From: Ureibacillus manganicus DSM 26584
Lineage (GTDB): Bacteria; Bacillota; Bacilli; Bacillales_A; Planococcaceae
Assembly: GCF_000772945.1 (NCBI RefSeq)
Contig: NZ_JPVN01000003.1
Location: 124,001 to 188,000 of the forward strand
DNA: 64,000 nucleotides
Reading direction: 5' to 3'
Shown here: piece by piece, positions 50,501 through 60,265 of the stretch
Layout: each line of letters opens with the position of its first letter
Position numbering within the stretch: position 1 is the stretch's first letter
Notes under the pieces: model-generated
What the model saw: the letters and a program-made list of their open reading frames with translations, nothing else
Databases searched by the model: none
What the model was told of the DNA's origin: nothing
Translations under genes and position numbers: made by a program

Positions 50501-51199
50501 TTGACAATTGATGTAAATAACCTGGTACTAATTCCTGGCTTGAACAATACGAAAGAAATTTGGGACGCAGTAATTGAGGAATTACCAACATCTTATAACT
50601 ATTATCCAATCACTGTGCCAGCGATTAGCAATATGGATGAATTAACAGATACAGTATTAAATGAACTTCCTGAAAAATTCCATCTGGTAGGTTTTTCTTT
50701 CGGTGGCTTTTTAGCACTTTCAATGCTTGAAAAAGCACCTGAACGAATTACAGGACTGTGTTTAATCGGTACAAGTGCGGAAGGTGAATCCGAGGAAGGT
50801 AGAAAACTCAGAAAACAATCGATTTCTCGAGCATTATTGGAATATGAAGAAATGGTATCTGCTGGGGTAGGGCGTACTTTTCACCCTAATAGTTTAGAAA
50901 ATCTTGATATTCAAGAAGTAAGAAAACAAATGGTGAAAGACTATGGTGCAGAACGATATATTGCACACACAACAGCGTTAATGGAACGTGTAGACCGTCA
51001 TCATGTCATTAAACAAAATGATATTCCTTATTTGTTTGTGGCGAGTGAAAGAGACGTTGTGATACCATTGGAAAAAACGAAAGAAATGACTAAATTTGCT
51101 AACAACGCACGTTTTGAAACAGTAGACCAAAGTGGTCATTTAATTCCACTTGAACAACCTAAGGAATTAGCAAAAATAATTACTTCTTGGCTAGAATAA
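50501..51199 (+). CDS. Alpha/beta hydrolase
   Basis: The ~232-residue hydrolase shows the oxyanion region LVLIPGLNNTKEIWD, nucleophile elbow GFSFGGF, acid in VASERDVVIP and His in QSGHLIPLEQP. It resembles small C-C bond or ester hydrolases of the MhpC/BioH type. TTG 50501 follows GAGG (50488-50491) by 9 nt and is preferred; ATG 50486 overlaps that site and remains possible. It is 100 bp after BKACE and probably in the same catabolic unit. Confidence 0.85.
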   Translation: MTIDVNNLVLIPGLNNTKEIWDAVIEELPTSYNYYPITVPAISNMDELTDTVLNELPEKFHLVGFSFGGFLALSMLEKAPERITGLCLIGTSAEGESEEGRKLRKQSISRALLEYEEMVSAGVGRTFHPNSLENLDIQEVRKQMVKDYGAERYIAHTTALMERVDRHHVIKQNDIPYLFVASERDVVIPLEKTKEMTKFANNARFETVDQSGHLIPLEQPKELAKIITSWLE

Positions 51200-51235
51200 G
51201 TGGAAGATTGATTACGTGTAAACTGCACAAATTAT

Positions 51236-51282
51236 AGCCGGAGTCGAGGATCATTTTATTTCTTTCTCGTCACGGCTTTTTC
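51236..51282 (+). terminator. Terminator after the alpha/beta hydrolase
   Basis: AGCCG pairs with CGGCT and, further in, CGAG with CTCG; a T-run follows. Between here and 51546 the sequence is AT-rich; no confident promoter or operator was found before iclR. Confidence 0.6.
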
Positions 51283-51546
51283 TCTATAGAAAGTGTACAA
51301 ATGCATTTTAGCAGATTGGTAACAGTTTATTAAGAAGGAGCTTTGAACAATCTGCTTACATAGAATTTGATTTTACTTTTATAAAACTTTGCTATTCTAA
51401 AAATCATAGTGAGTAAGAATATGAGTTTGGAATATATTTTCCTATAACTGTATTTAATTAACCAGTTTGTATATAATTCAATTATTATTCTAATTCAATT
51501 TATTGGTAAGGTTAAATTAATTGAAATATGGAAAGAGGTGCACCAA

Positions 51547-52347
51547 ATGGTAATTCGGAATACAGAAAAGAAAGCAAGCTTAGTACCCGCATTGGATTCT
51601 TCTTTGAAAATATTGGAATTATTAGCAAAGCAAGAATATCATTCAGCTACTCTTACGGAAATTTCAAGTGCTACTTCGATTAATACAAGTACTTGCTTAC
51701 GAATTTTGAGAACGTTGGAAGAAAAAAGCTATGTTGTATTTGAGCCGGGGGCGAAAACTTATTCGCTAGGAGCTCCGCTAATTGCACTTGGCAATAGAGC
51801 GAAAGAAGTAAATGATTATATTCAAGTTGCAAGCGTTTATTTAAAGGAACTTGTGAAAACGGGATTTACTTTTGTTCTAGTGAAGCGAATCCGTGAAACG
51901 AGTTTAATGTATGTGGCAAAAGAAGAACCATCATTAAAAGTACGATTGACGGTTTCAATGGGAGACTCTTTCCCAATAACAGCGGGAGCTCTTGGGAAAT
52001 GTTTTTATGCATTTTTACCTGATAAGGAAGCGGAAGAAGTACTTAAAAAACTAATTGTAGATAATCAACTACCTCAATACACAAAAAATTCACTTTTGAC
52101 ATTGGAAGAGTTGAAGAATCAAACTCAAAAAATTCGTGGAGAACTTATTGCAGAAAGTCACGAAGAATATTCTCTTGGAATTTCAGCATTTGCATGTCCA
52201 ATTTTTGATAGCAATGGTGAAATTGTGTTAGGCCTTGGTACATATATACCAAAGTCTATAATCGGAGAGATCAACGTAGAAGATCTTAAAAGTATTATGA
52301 AAAAAGTTGCTCAAGAAATTACAGAAGCCATTTCTACACTTGTATAA
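51547..52347 (+). CDS. IclR-family transcriptional regulator
   Basis: The 266-residue protein has an N-terminal winged helix (VPALDSSLKILELLAKQ, SINTSTCLRILRTLEEKSYV) and a C-terminal IclR effector domain (ITAGALGKCFYAFLPD, GISAFACPIFDSNGEIVLGLG). IclR proteins usually control adjacent aromatic or carboxylate catabolic operons. The ATG at 51547 is spaced 8 nt from AGAGG; a GTG at 51538 overlaps that site. It is the likely sensor for the dioxygenase-BKACE pathway. Confidence 0.9.
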   Translation: MVIRNTEKKASLVPALDSSLKILELLAKQEYHSATLTEISSATSINTSTCLRILRTLEEKSYVVFEPGAKTYSLGAPLIALGNRAKEVNDYIQVASVYLKELVKTGFTFVLVKRIRETSLMYVAKEEPSLKVRLTVSMGDSFPITAGALGKCFYAFLPDKEAEEVLKKLIVDNQLPQYTKNSLLTLEELKNQTQKIRGELIAESHEEYSLGISAFACPIFDSNGEIVLGLGTYIPKSIIGEINVEDLKSIMKKVAQEITEAISTLV

Positions 52348-52362
52348 CCAAATATTAGATAG

Positions 52363-52397
52363 AAAGTTTTGCCCAGTGCCGGGGTAGAACTTTTTTT
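52363..52397 (+). terminator. Terminator of the iclR gene
   Basis: AAAGTTTTGCCC pairs with GGGGTAGAACTTT (interior loop), then seven T. Confidence 0.75.
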
Positions 52398-52647
52398 AAT
52401 AATAACGAGATTACCAAATACAGTCTGTTATTTTTGTATCAAAAAACTGGAAGTAAATTAGTTATTTCTGTATATAAAAATGGATTTCATATATGAAATT
52501 GTGGTAAACTGAATGTAAAGAAATCTCAACTTCATTTCTCAAATTACTAGTAACAGGACATTTACTGAATTGCCTTAATCAAACAAAAGATTTATATGCA
52601 TAAGAATATTTGCAAGCAATTATAGAGTAATAAAGGAGCGAAGTATT

Positions 52648-53586
52648 ATGAAAGAAACAGAGAAGAAAGAATGTGAGCTTGTAGAAGGGAAATATATTCG
52701 AAGAAATATTGAATTTAATGCAGAGGGGACGATTCTTCGTGGATGGTTCTATTTACCAAATACGAATGAATTGAGATTTCCTACTATAATAATGGCACAT
52801 GGATTCGGTTCTTTGAAGGAGATGCACTTGGATCGTTTTGCGCAAACTTTTGCAGTAAATGGCTTTGCTTCAATTTTATTTGATTATAGTAATTTTGGAG
52901 ATAGTGATGGGCAACCTCGAGGGGAAATTAATCCTTGGAGACAAATAGAAGAATACAAACATGCCATTACATTTGCCACGACATTAGCTGAAGTTGATAC
53001 AGAAAAAATTGGGGTTTGGGGAACGAGCTACAGTGGAGGACATGTGCTTGTTGTTGGTGCATCAGATCATCGTGTGAAGTGTGTGGTATCACAAGTTCCG
53101 ACTATCAGTGGTAGTGAAAGTTCTTTACGCAGAGTTCCTGCTGAAAAAGTCGAAACTCTTTACGAGGAATTTAGACAGGATCGAGTTAATCGAATGCTTG
53201 GGAAGCAACCGATAAAAAGGACTCTAGTCTCAAATAATATTGAGGATAATCCAGTATATGGAACCGCTGAAGCATTAGAATGGTATTTGACATCTGGGGA
53301 AAAATCTCCAAATTGGACAAATGAAGTGACGTTACGTTCCATTGAATATTCGCGAACTTACAATCCAGGTACATTTATTTCCCTTGTAAGTCCGAAACCA
53401 CTGTTATTATTGGTGGGAACTGATGATAACGTAACACCAACGGATCTCGCTTTAAATGCCTATGAAGCAGCTCTGGAACCGAAGAAGTTAGTACTAATTC
53501 AGGGTGGTCATTTTGATCCGTATATAAAGAAATTCGATATTGCCAGCAAGGAAGCGATTGAGTGGTTTACAAAGCACTTACAGTAA
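52648..53586 (+). CDS. Alpha/beta hydrolase, FrsA/YcjY-like
   Basis: The 312-residue protein contains LRGWFYLPN, IIMAHGFGSLKEMHLDRFA, the nucleophile GTSYSGGHVL, acid LLVGTDDNVTP and His in GGHFDPYIKKF, a complete catalytic triad with a lid insertion (about residues 165-240). It may hydrolyse an ester or thioester of the catabolic pathway. It has its own upstream region and AAAGGAG; a 300-bp gap separates it from iclR. Substrate unknown. Confidence 0.85.
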   Translation: MKETEKKECELVEGKYIRRNIEFNAEGTILRGWFYLPNTNELRFPTIIMAHGFGSLKEMHLDRFAQTFAVNGFASILFDYSNFGDSDGQPRGEINPWRQIEEYKHAITFATTLAEVDTEKIGVWGTSYSGGHVLVVGASDHRVKCVVSQVPTISGSESSLRRVPAEKVETLYEEFRQDRVNRMLGKQPIKRTLVSNNIEDNPVYGTAEALEWYLTSGEKSPNWTNEVTLRSIEYSRTYNPGTFISLVSPKPLLLLVGTDDNVTPTDLALNAYEAALEPKKLVLIQGGHFDPYIKKFDIASKEAIEWFTKHLQ

Positions 53587-53812
53587 AATAATATTGATTT
53601 GACATTAGTGAAACAATTAGTATTTAAATTTACAAGGGCATTATATCCAAGATGGATTAATGCTCTTTTTGATTGAAGTTATTAAAATAATAATCTTCTT
53701 TTTATGGATTTCCATTATGAATAGCAAGTATTAATAATGTAATTAAGGTTTTATAAAGGTGAACAATAGAACCTAGGAAATGTGCACGATAATCCACTTA
53801 GTCATTGTGTAA

Positions 53813-54079
53813 TTAGATATTAAGCTTAGCTTCGGGACCATCAACTGTTTGGTTAAACCTTTTTCTCTTACGTGGCTTCTTAAGGTTTAACTGAGCAGTT
53901 AAGATACCTACTAGGATAAGAATTGCTCCTAAATCCCCTTTGACTGGGGGGGCGGCTACGAAAATATAAGCAAATAATGCTGCAAAAACTGATTCTAATG
54001 GGGAAATTAGACTTGTGTGCGTTGGAGTGGTACGTTTTTGTGCTGTTTTCTTAATTTGTAACTGTCTCTGTTTCACCAA
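53813..54079 (-). pseudogene. C-terminal remnant of an EamA/DMT-family transporter
   Basis: The 88-residue frame encodes TTPTHTSLISPLESVFAALFAYIFVAA, a segment that is the penultimate helix motif of EamA drug/metabolite transporters (…LEPVFAALFAY…), followed by GAILILVGILTAQL. The ~200 N-terminal residues are missing; the part before TTPTHT is unrelated and basic (KQRQLQIKKTAQKR). It is a degraded gene. Confidence 0.75.
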
Positions 54080-54302
54080 ACCTATTTTTTCTAAAAAATA
54101 TTGAAATTAATACAACACTGCAAACTTTTCGAACACGTATAGAATATAGCTTCAATTTAAAAATAACTAACAATCTTTTAGGATAAAAAAATCAAATAAT
54201 CGAATACTACCAATTGAGTTTATATTTCGGAGGTGTGCGAGTAAGAGAGGATTTAGTTTTTTCAGAAGTTCAATATAAATACAAAATAGGAGGTTTTTAT
54301 TT

Positions 54303-54797
54303 ATGGAAAAGAAAAGGTTTGCGGTGTGTTTGTTAGTGTTCATGATGATGCTATCGATCCCTACAGGAGTTTTTGCTTCAAAGAATATGGGAGCAAAAAA
54401 GGACATTGTCGAAACAGCGGTAGAAGCAGGGGAATTCAAAACGTTGGCTGCTGCTCTAGAGAAAGCAGGTTTGGTTGAAACGCTGAAAGGCGAAGGGCCT
54501 TTTACTGTATTCGCTCCGACCGATGCAGCGTTTGATAAACTTTTAAATGACTTAGGCGTCACAGCTGAAGAATTATTAGCTCGAAAAGACTTAAAGGATA
54601 TTTTGTTGTACCATGTTGTACCGGGGAAGGTACTGTCTAGTGATTTGAAAGATGGGATGAAGGTGAAAACGTTGGCTGGGAAAGAAGTAACTATTTCGCT
54701 AAACCCTGTTCAGGTCAATGAATCAAATGTTGTTAAGCCAGACATCGAAGCTACAAATGGTGTGATCCACGTCATTGATGCAGTGTTAGTGCCATAA
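54303..54797 (+). CDS. Secreted fasciclin (FAS1) domain protein
   Basis: The 164-residue protein has a signal peptide (to about VFA, residue 25) and one FAS1 domain: [36 protein letters not shown] in two blocks (H1 motif) and [15 protein letters not shown] (H2 motif), ending [12 protein letters not shown]. It lacks a lipobox, cell-wall anchor or other domain, so it is probably exported to the medium or loosely held. FAS1 proteins mediate adhesion. Taggaggtt-type ribosome site; own terminator. Confidence 0.93.
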   Translation: MEKKRFAVCLLVFMMMLSIPTGVFASKNMGAKKDIVETAVEAGEFKTLAAALEKAGLVETLKGEGPFTVFAPTDAAFDKLLNDLGVTAEELLARKDLKDILLYHVVPGKVLSSDLKDGMKVKTLAGKEVTISLNPVQVNESNVVKPDIEATNGVIHVIDAVLVP

Positions 54798-54878
54798 GTA
54801 ATTGGTGCAATTCCCCACTGGAGTAGCGCTTTAACTTAATGAAGAAGTCAGTATAATTATTACAGGACTTTATTTTAG

Positions 54879-54918
54879 AAACACTCCTAAATGTTGATAT
54901 CAATGTTTAGGAGTGTTT
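54879..54918 (+). terminator. Terminator of the FAS1 gene
   Basis: A perfect stem: AAACACTCCTAAA (54879-54891) with TTTAGGAGTGTTT (54906-54918), followed by a short T-rich stretch. Confidence 0.85.
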
Positions 54919-55114
54919 ATTTGTATGAATTTTTAAATTGATGAGTTTGCATAACAAAACAAAGTACTTTCTGTCGAAGGTCAAATTGACAAAAACATGT
55001 GGGAAAGGCTGAATCATCTCCTTACTCACATGTTTTTAATAATACGTAAACATTGTTTCCTTGTTATAATACATAGTGTATATGTCTTGTGATAATAGAT
55101 AGGAGGTACGAGCC

Positions 55115-55237
55115 ATGTCAAAATTGTTGAAGTTTGTAAAACTACTGAATAATCCCACAGTGAAAAAGGCGATTATAGAAAAAGGTGTACCGATCATCAA
55201 AAAGGAAATTGAAAAGAGAAAAAATAAAACGAAGTAA
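55115..55237 (+). CDS. Small basic protein, 40 residues
   Basis: A strong AGGAGG (55101-55106) sits 8 nt before ATG 55115. The 40-residue product is Lys-rich (about 13 Lys) and predicted helical: MSKLLKFVKLLNNPT, then VKKAIIEKGVPIIKKEIEK and a basic tail. I do not recognise a named family. Size, charge and amphipathic shape are compatible with a membrane- or nucleic-acid-binding microprotein. It has its own terminator at 55345. The gene is too short for routine length cut-offs. Confidence 0.7.
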   Translation: MSKLLKFVKLLNNPTVKKAIIEKGVPIIKKEIEKRKNKTK

Positions 55238-55344
55238 AGGAATGCAGGTTGTCTTTTTGTTCGATGGAAAGTTAACCAATCAGAAACTTTCTGGAAAATA
55301 TTATTGAAACGCAAACTTAAATTAACATATCTCAACTTGAAAAA

Positions 55345-55380
55345 TGGATTGTCCTATAATGGGACAATCCACTTTCTTTT
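55345..55380 (+). terminator. Bidirectional terminator between the 40-residue gene and the PNPOx gene
   Basis: TGGATTGTCC (55345-55354) pairs with GGACAATCCA (55362-55371); T-rich on the plus side and A-rich before it. Confidence 0.85.
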
Positions 55381-55387
55381 TAATCAT

Positions 55388-55873
55388 TCAATTTAATTCA
55401 AGCGTTTCATTAATGTCTATCGATTGAGAACTTTGCCCGGTCATACGTTTATAGAAATAGGCAATCTTCTTTACTAGATTTCCTGATTCCCAATATTCTG
55501 CTGCTTCTACTTTTACTTTTATTAAGATCACGTTAGGATCATCATATGAAGTTTGCATAATTTTATCATATACTTTGCTCCATAATTCCTTTTTCTTGCC
55601 CAAATCTTCAACGATTTCTGCTTTTCCACGGACGGAAACATAAGATTTCCCTGCATATGCTACATTGACATGTTGATCGTGTAGTATTTCATCATATTTA
55701 TCCGTATCTTTTTTAGTGAAGAACCATAAGTCACCATCAAACTCTACTTCTTGTGTTTTCATAGGACGAGAAACAAGGCCTTCTTCAGTAGCAGTAGTCA
55801 ACATAGCTATGTCTATATCTTTAATTAATTCTCTTAATGTTTCAATTTCCTCTTGATTCATCATGTTAGACAA
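55388..55873 (-). CDS. Pyridoxamine-phosphate-oxidase-fold general stress protein (YdaG-like)
   Basis: The 161-residue protein has the split-barrel FMN-binding core: LIKDIDIAMLTTATEEGLVSRPM, FDGDLWFFTKKDTDKYDEI, VAYAGKSYVSVRGKAEIVED and VEAAEYWESG. It resembles GsiB-regulon YdaG/general stress protein 26. TTG 55873 follows AGAGGTGA by 7 nt and gives the usual family N-terminus; the open frame extends upstream to 55951 without a ribosome site. Function in stress is inferred from family. Confidence 0.85.
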   Translation of the reverse strand: MSNMMNQEEIETLRELIKDIDIAMLTTATEEGLVSRPMKTQEVEFDGDLWFFTKKDTDKYDEILHDQHVNVAYAGKSYVSVRGKAEIVEDLGKKKELWSKVYDKIMQTSYDDPNVILIKVKVEAAEYWESGNLVKKIAYFYKRMTGQSSQSIDINETLELN

Positions 55874-56101
55874 ATTATCACCTCTTTTAAATTTATAATT
55901 CCCTCTATAAAACCATTTATTCAGGTGTATCGGATTACTAAATTTAATCAAAATTGGAATTCCAAAAAATAACTAGAAAGGCAATCAACTGCGATTTAAA
56001 TATTTTTTCATTATAACTTTTTAGACTCTTATAAAAGAGGTAACACTGATAAAAAGTATTACTGGTTATGAAAAATATTTAAGAGGAGTTAGAGGATTCA
56101 G

Positions 56102-56821
56102 ATGCTGCTCACAAACACTAATGTATTACAAAAAGAGATGACTGCTAACCAATTAAAATATATCGCGATTATTCTAATGTTTTTTGATCACCTTTTTGCA
56201 ATTTTTCTTGATCAGAGTAGTTTAGAAGGTGCGCTTTCACGTATACCTGGAAGAATTGTAGCGCCAATCATGTGTTATTTAATTGCTGAGGGATATTTTT
56301 ATACATCGAATGTGAACAAGTACATTAAGAGGTTATTGATTTTTTCAGCTATTTCCCATTTTCCATACGTCATCTACTTTGGTATACCATGGTGGAAAGG
56401 AACGAGTGTCTTTTGGTCATTAGCTTTAGGGTTAATCGCATTAGCGGTGGCGAAGAACAACAAATATCCACTTTACGTAAAAGTTCTTGCCGTGATTGCA
56501 TGTTGCATACTAGCTGTTCCTGCTGATTGGTATTATATTGGGGTCTTATGGATTCTGTTCTTTGGACTATTTAGGGGAGATATACGAAAGCAGTTGATAA
56601 GCTTTGCAATTATAGGTATCTTCCTTCATGTTATCCATTCGATCTATGATTATGGTTGGTTATGGGTAAATCAATTAGGAATGTTTTTAGCTGTACCATT
56701 ACTATTAATGTATAAAGGAAAACAAGGTAGAAAATCCAAAATTTTAAAATGGGGATTCTATATCTTTTATCCGTTACATCTATTAATATTATATTATATC
56801 TATATAATAATTACTGGTTGA
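56102..56821 (+). CDS. TraX-family membrane protein
   Basis: The 239-residue protein has about eight transmembrane helices and the TraX start LTANQLKYIAIILMFFDH-like segment (MTANQLKYIAIILMFFDHLFA), with RIPGRIVAPIMCYLIAEGYFYTSN next. TraX was named as the F-pilin N-acetyltransferase; chromosomal relatives are acyltransferases of unknown substrate. AGAGG precedes the ATG. A 13-bp gap with GGAGGAGG leads into the next gene, so both are co-transcribed. Confidence 0.88.
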   Translation: MLLTNTNVLQKEMTANQLKYIAIILMFFDHLFAIFLDQSSLEGALSRIPGRIVAPIMCYLIAEGYFYTSNVNKYIKRLLIFSAISHFPYVIYFGIPWWKGTSVFWSLALGLIALAVAKNNKYPLYVKVLAVIACCILAVPADWYYIGVLWILFFGLFRGDIRKQLISFAIIGIFLHVIHSIYDYGWLWVNQLGMFLAVPLLLMYKGKQGRKSKILKWGFYIFYPLHLLILYYIYIIITG

Positions 56822-56834
56822 CGGAGGAGGATAT

Positions 56835-58016
56835 ATGACAAGAATATTTAGTCGAAAAGATACTATATTGTTTCCACTTCTGTTGGCATTGTTTTTACTA
56901 CTATCAGCCTGTTCAACTTCTAATGACAAAGTAGATCTAGAGGAAGATTTAAAAAGTGTTTCTGCAAGTCCTCAAGAAACGATCCCGACGATTGATCAAA
57001 ATTCCACTCCAATACCTAAACCTTACGTAGGAGATTTGGAATTGCCAGTCATCGGTGCAACAGGATTTACTTCCGTTCAGTTAGAGTTAAAGGACGCTGC
57101 CAGTCAAGATTCTGAAACAGTTCAACTACTTGAAGCAGGAACTGGTTTCGAAATTTTACAAGAGGATGGCGACTGGTGGTTAATACAAAATGAAAATTCA
57201 ATTGGATGGGTATTGCATAAGTATTGCTTTATCAATTTACCTGATGTAATCCCATCCATCATTTATGATAATACAAATACTTATTCTGCCAAATATGTGT
57301 CTTCAGCAAAATCAATTCCAAATATTACAGGGGAAACACTTTACCAAGGTAAAACTTTCAATAATAGACTCGGAAAAGAAGAATTTATTGTCCCTGTTTT
57401 ATATTCAATGTCTAAAAAAATCAATCTTGCTCAAGAATACGCATTAGCAGATGGGAACTCTTTGCTTATCTACGAAGGATATCGCCCCTATTCGGCACAA
57501 CAAGCTATAGTAAATGAATTAACTAAATTAGCTACGGTTGACTTTGAGGTTGGTGCTGGGATAAGTACGTCTCCTTGGTCGATCAATTGGTTTATTGCAA
57601 CTAGCGTGTCTAATCATCAGGTTGGATATGCAATTGATGTAAGTTTAGCAAAAGTCAACTCAAAAGAGGAGATTGTAATTGGAGATTATGCTAGCATCGA
57701 AATCACAGATTATATAGAGTATACGATGCCTACACCAATTCACGAACTGAGCTTGGCATCAGCAACATTCCAAACACCTGTGTCTGCAATGTCGCCAACA
57801 GCTTGGAAAAATGTTAAATTAGCTGACAAAATGAACGAAGCAGCCATCAATTTACAAACTTACAATACAAAAGCAGGACTCACACCTTTAGCTTCAGAGT
57901 GGTGGCATTTTAATGATTTAGATGCGTTGAATGAAGTGAAGGACAATAGTAGTGATGGAGGGTATATTTTATCGGAAATCTATAGTGTAATACCTCCTTC
58001 CAATAACAAATATTAA
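56835..58016 (+). CDS. VanX-type D-Ala-D-Ala dipeptidase-like lipoprotein with SH3 domain
   Basis: The 393-residue protein has a lipobox (LLSAC, Cys26) and an SH3b-like domain (about 75-135; DGDWWLIQNENSIGWVLHKYC). The C-terminal two thirds are an M15D peptidase: YEGYRPYSAQQAIV, the zinc motif SNHQVGYAIDVSL (His and Asp) and EWWHF with the catalytic Glu and last His. It could trim D-Ala-D-Ala at the cell surface or degrade peptidoglycan. Its pairing with TraX is not explained. Confidence 0.88.
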   Translation: MTRIFSRKDTILFPLLLALFLLLSACSTSNDKVDLEEDLKSVSASPQETIPTIDQNSTPIPKPYVGDLELPVIGATGFTSVQLELKDAASQDSETVQLLEAGTGFEILQEDGDWWLIQNENSIGWVLHKYCFINLPDVIPSIIYDNTNTYSAKYVSSAKSIPNITGETLYQGKTFNNRLGKEEFIVPVLYSMSKKINLAQEYALADGNSLLIYEGYRPYSAQQAIVNELTKLATVDFEVGAGISTSPWSINWFIATSVSNHQVGYAIDVSLAKVNSKEEIVIGDYASIEITDYIEYTMPTPIHELSLASATFQTPVSAMSPTAWKNVKLADKMNEAAINLQTYNTKAGLTPLASEWWHFNDLDALNEVKDNSSDGGYILSEIYSVIPPSNNKY

Positions 58017-58036
58017 GAATAAATCAAGTAACGAAT

Positions 58037-58312
58037 GAGGCTGGGACAAAAGATAACTTTTAACCAAAAGCCAGTATTAAGTATGATAAAAATCTGCTAT
58101 TTCTATATTAGAAAGTCGGTCGTTGGAGAGGCATGCGAAGACTCCTGCAGGACGTAGAAGCAGTCATGAGACCCCGGAGAGCTTTAGCTCCCGGAGGCTC
58201 ATGGCTTCCCTGCGGAAAGCGAAGCATGCATCGGAAACGAACGTCACTATATCAAAAAGGTACAATCCAAATTGAATGATGGATTGTATCTTTTCACTTA
58301 TGACCCAGCCTC
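58037..58312. repeat. Dispersed MITE-like repeat, copy B, with intact terminal inverted repeats
   Basis: The 276-bp element runs from GAGGCTGGG (58037) to CCCAGCCTC (58304-58312), exact terminal inverted copies, and carries a nested hairpin CATGAG...CTCATG (58164-58203). It shares its core with copy A at 40647-40971. No transposase frame is inside. It sits between the dipeptidase and the ger operon. Confidence 0.88.
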
Positions 58313-58352
58313 TGTTAATAATAATTATAAAATCAAAAACTAATTAAGACGT

Positions 58353-58394
58353 AAAGCATAAAATTCTTTTTGGAATTTTTATGCTTTATTTTAT
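58353..58394 (+). terminator. Terminator-like hairpin before the ger operon
   Basis: AAAGCATAAAATTC pairs with GAATTTTTATGCTTT; T-rich tail. The stretch 58395-58682 beyond it is AT-rich; I could not identify a forespore sigma promoter with confidence. Confidence 0.7.
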
Positions 58395-58682
58395 TTTAGG
58401 AAACTCAATTCTAGTTGGAGTATCTACTAATTAGATTCCAAAGGTTAAGTGCAGTTTTTTTGAGTGAAATTTAACAGATAGAATTTAGGATTTCGTGTTG
58501 TCGTTTAACATTACAAGGAAGTGTGTGGCTGTTTTCTATAATATAAAAACGAATAAAAAAAATAAAGTAGTTAATATTAATTAATAGATGATATCTATGA
58601 CAACCCAATAGAGTTGGTCATATGTAGTAAATTATATTATCAACTATCAGATACTAATAAGAAGTTAAAAGAGAGAGAAACT

Positions 58683-60263
58683 ATGTGGTTTTTAAAGAAA
58701 AAAAATCCCTACACTTCATTACCAAGTCAACCGGTCGAATCAAAACAAAAAGATGTTTTAAAAACTAGTCTTCAACAAAATATACAAACACTAAAAGATA
58801 CCCTTGGAAAAAGTTCAGATATAATCATTCGTGAAATTAGAATTGGAAAAGAAGGTACCATTAAAGCCGGTATTATATATACTGATGGATTAACCGATAC
58901 ACCTTCACTTCAAAACTTTATTTTGGAAACTCTCATGCTAGATATCAAGGAGATTGATTTACAGAAAAAAATTTCTCCTGAGCAAAACCTTATTAGTGTA
59001 TTAAAAGATGTTGCTTTGACAGTTGGAGAAATTAAAGAAGTAAGTACTTTTGACGTTATTCTAACTAGTCTATTGTCTGGAGATACGATTATTTTAATCG
59101 ACGGATATGCTCAAGGTTTAATTATTTCTAATAGACAATGGGCCGAGCGAGGGGTAACTGAACCAACTGCTCAAACCGTAGTTAGAGGACCACGAGAAGG
59201 TTTTACCGAAAATTTGCGTGTAAATACTGCTCTAATCCGGCGAAAACTGAAGGATCCGAATCTTTGGATTGAATCAAAAATTATTGGAACACGTACGAAA
59301 ACCAACGTTGCCATAGTTTATATTAATGACATTGCAAATGACAAAATAGTGAAAGAAGTCATATTACGTTTGGATAAAATAAACATTGATGGAATTCTCG
59401 AAAGTGGGAATATAGAGGAGTTAATCCAAGATTCGACATATACACCCTTTTCTACTATTTATAACACGGAACGTCCAGATGTAGTAGCTGCAGCACTTCT
59501 TGAGGGACGTATAGCTATATTAGTAGATGGAACACCGTTTGTATTACTCGTTCCAGCATTATTTGTTCAGTTTTTCCAATCACCTGAAGACTACTATGAG
59601 CGTACGATTGTTGGGAGCCTTATTCGAATACTTCGGTTTATAGCATTCTCAATCTCTTTACTTGCACCAGCATTATTTATTGCAATTACAACATTTCATC
59701 AATCAATGCTACCACCAGCACTACTCATTAGTCTGGCAGCCCAGCGAGAAGGAGTTCCATTTCCAGCATTTGTTGAAGCGCTCATAATGGAAGTCACCTT
59801 TGAAATTTTAAGGGAAGCGGGTATAAGAATGCCACGTTCCATTGGAACTGCTATTTCAATTGTAGGTGCATTTGTTATAGGCACGGCAGCAGTAGAAGCA
59901 GGATTAATTTCAGCTATGATAGTAATCATCGTTTCAATAACCGCCATCACTAGTTTTGTATCTCCTTCTTACGAAATGGCAATTGCAGTTAGGGTACTTC
60001 GCTTTGTATTTATGGCGTTAGCTGCTTCGTTTGGATTATTTGGAATTATGGTTGGTATAATTGCCCTTGTTTTACATTTATGTAGTTTACGTTCTTTTGG
60101 CATACCTTATATGTCCCCTATAGCTCCATTTAATATTTCTGATCAAAAGGATACGTTTATTGTTCTACCTATAAGGAAAATGTTAACTCGACCTCACTTC
60201 TTTAATCATAAAAATGCGACTAGGCAGCAAGATTCAACTGTAAAAAATAAGAAGGGGAGTTAG
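58683..60263 (+). CDS. Spore germination protein GerA family, A subunit
   Basis: The 526-residue protein is the GerAA/GerKA type: a soluble N-terminal domain (to about residue 290; VRGPREGFTENLRVNTALIRRKL) followed by about five helices (e.g. LAPALFIAITTFHQSMLPPALL, GAFVIGTAAVEAGLISAMIV). In the spore inner membrane it forms the germinant-sensing complex with the B and C subunits. ATG 58683 follows AGAGAGAG; the frame is open from 58614 without support. First gene of the A-C-D-B operon. Confidence 0.92.
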   Translation: MWFLKKKNPYTSLPSQPVESKQKDVLKTSLQQNIQTLKDTLGKSSDIIIREIRIGKEGTIKAGIIYTDGLTDTPSLQNFILETLMLDIKEIDLQKKISPEQNLISVLKDVALTVGEIKEVSTFDVILTSLLSGDTIILIDGYAQGLIISNRQWAERGVTEPTAQTVVRGPREGFTENLRVNTALIRRKLKDPNLWIESKIIGTRTKTNVAIVYINDIANDKIVKEVILRLDKINIDGILESGNIEELIQDSTYTPFSTIYNTERPDVVAAALLEGRIAILVDGTPFVLLVPALFVQFFQSPEDYYERTIVGSLIRILRFIAFSISLLAPALFIAITTFHQSMLPPALLISLAAQREGVPFPAFVEALIMEVTFEILREAGIRMPRSIGTAISIVGAFVIGTAAVEAGLISAMIVIIVSITAITSFVSPSYEMAIAVRVLRFVFMALAASFGLFGIMVGIIALVLHLCSLRSFGIPYMSPIAPFNISDQKDTFIVLPIRKMLTRPHFFNHKNATRQQDSTVKNKKGS

Positions 60264-60265
60264 TG

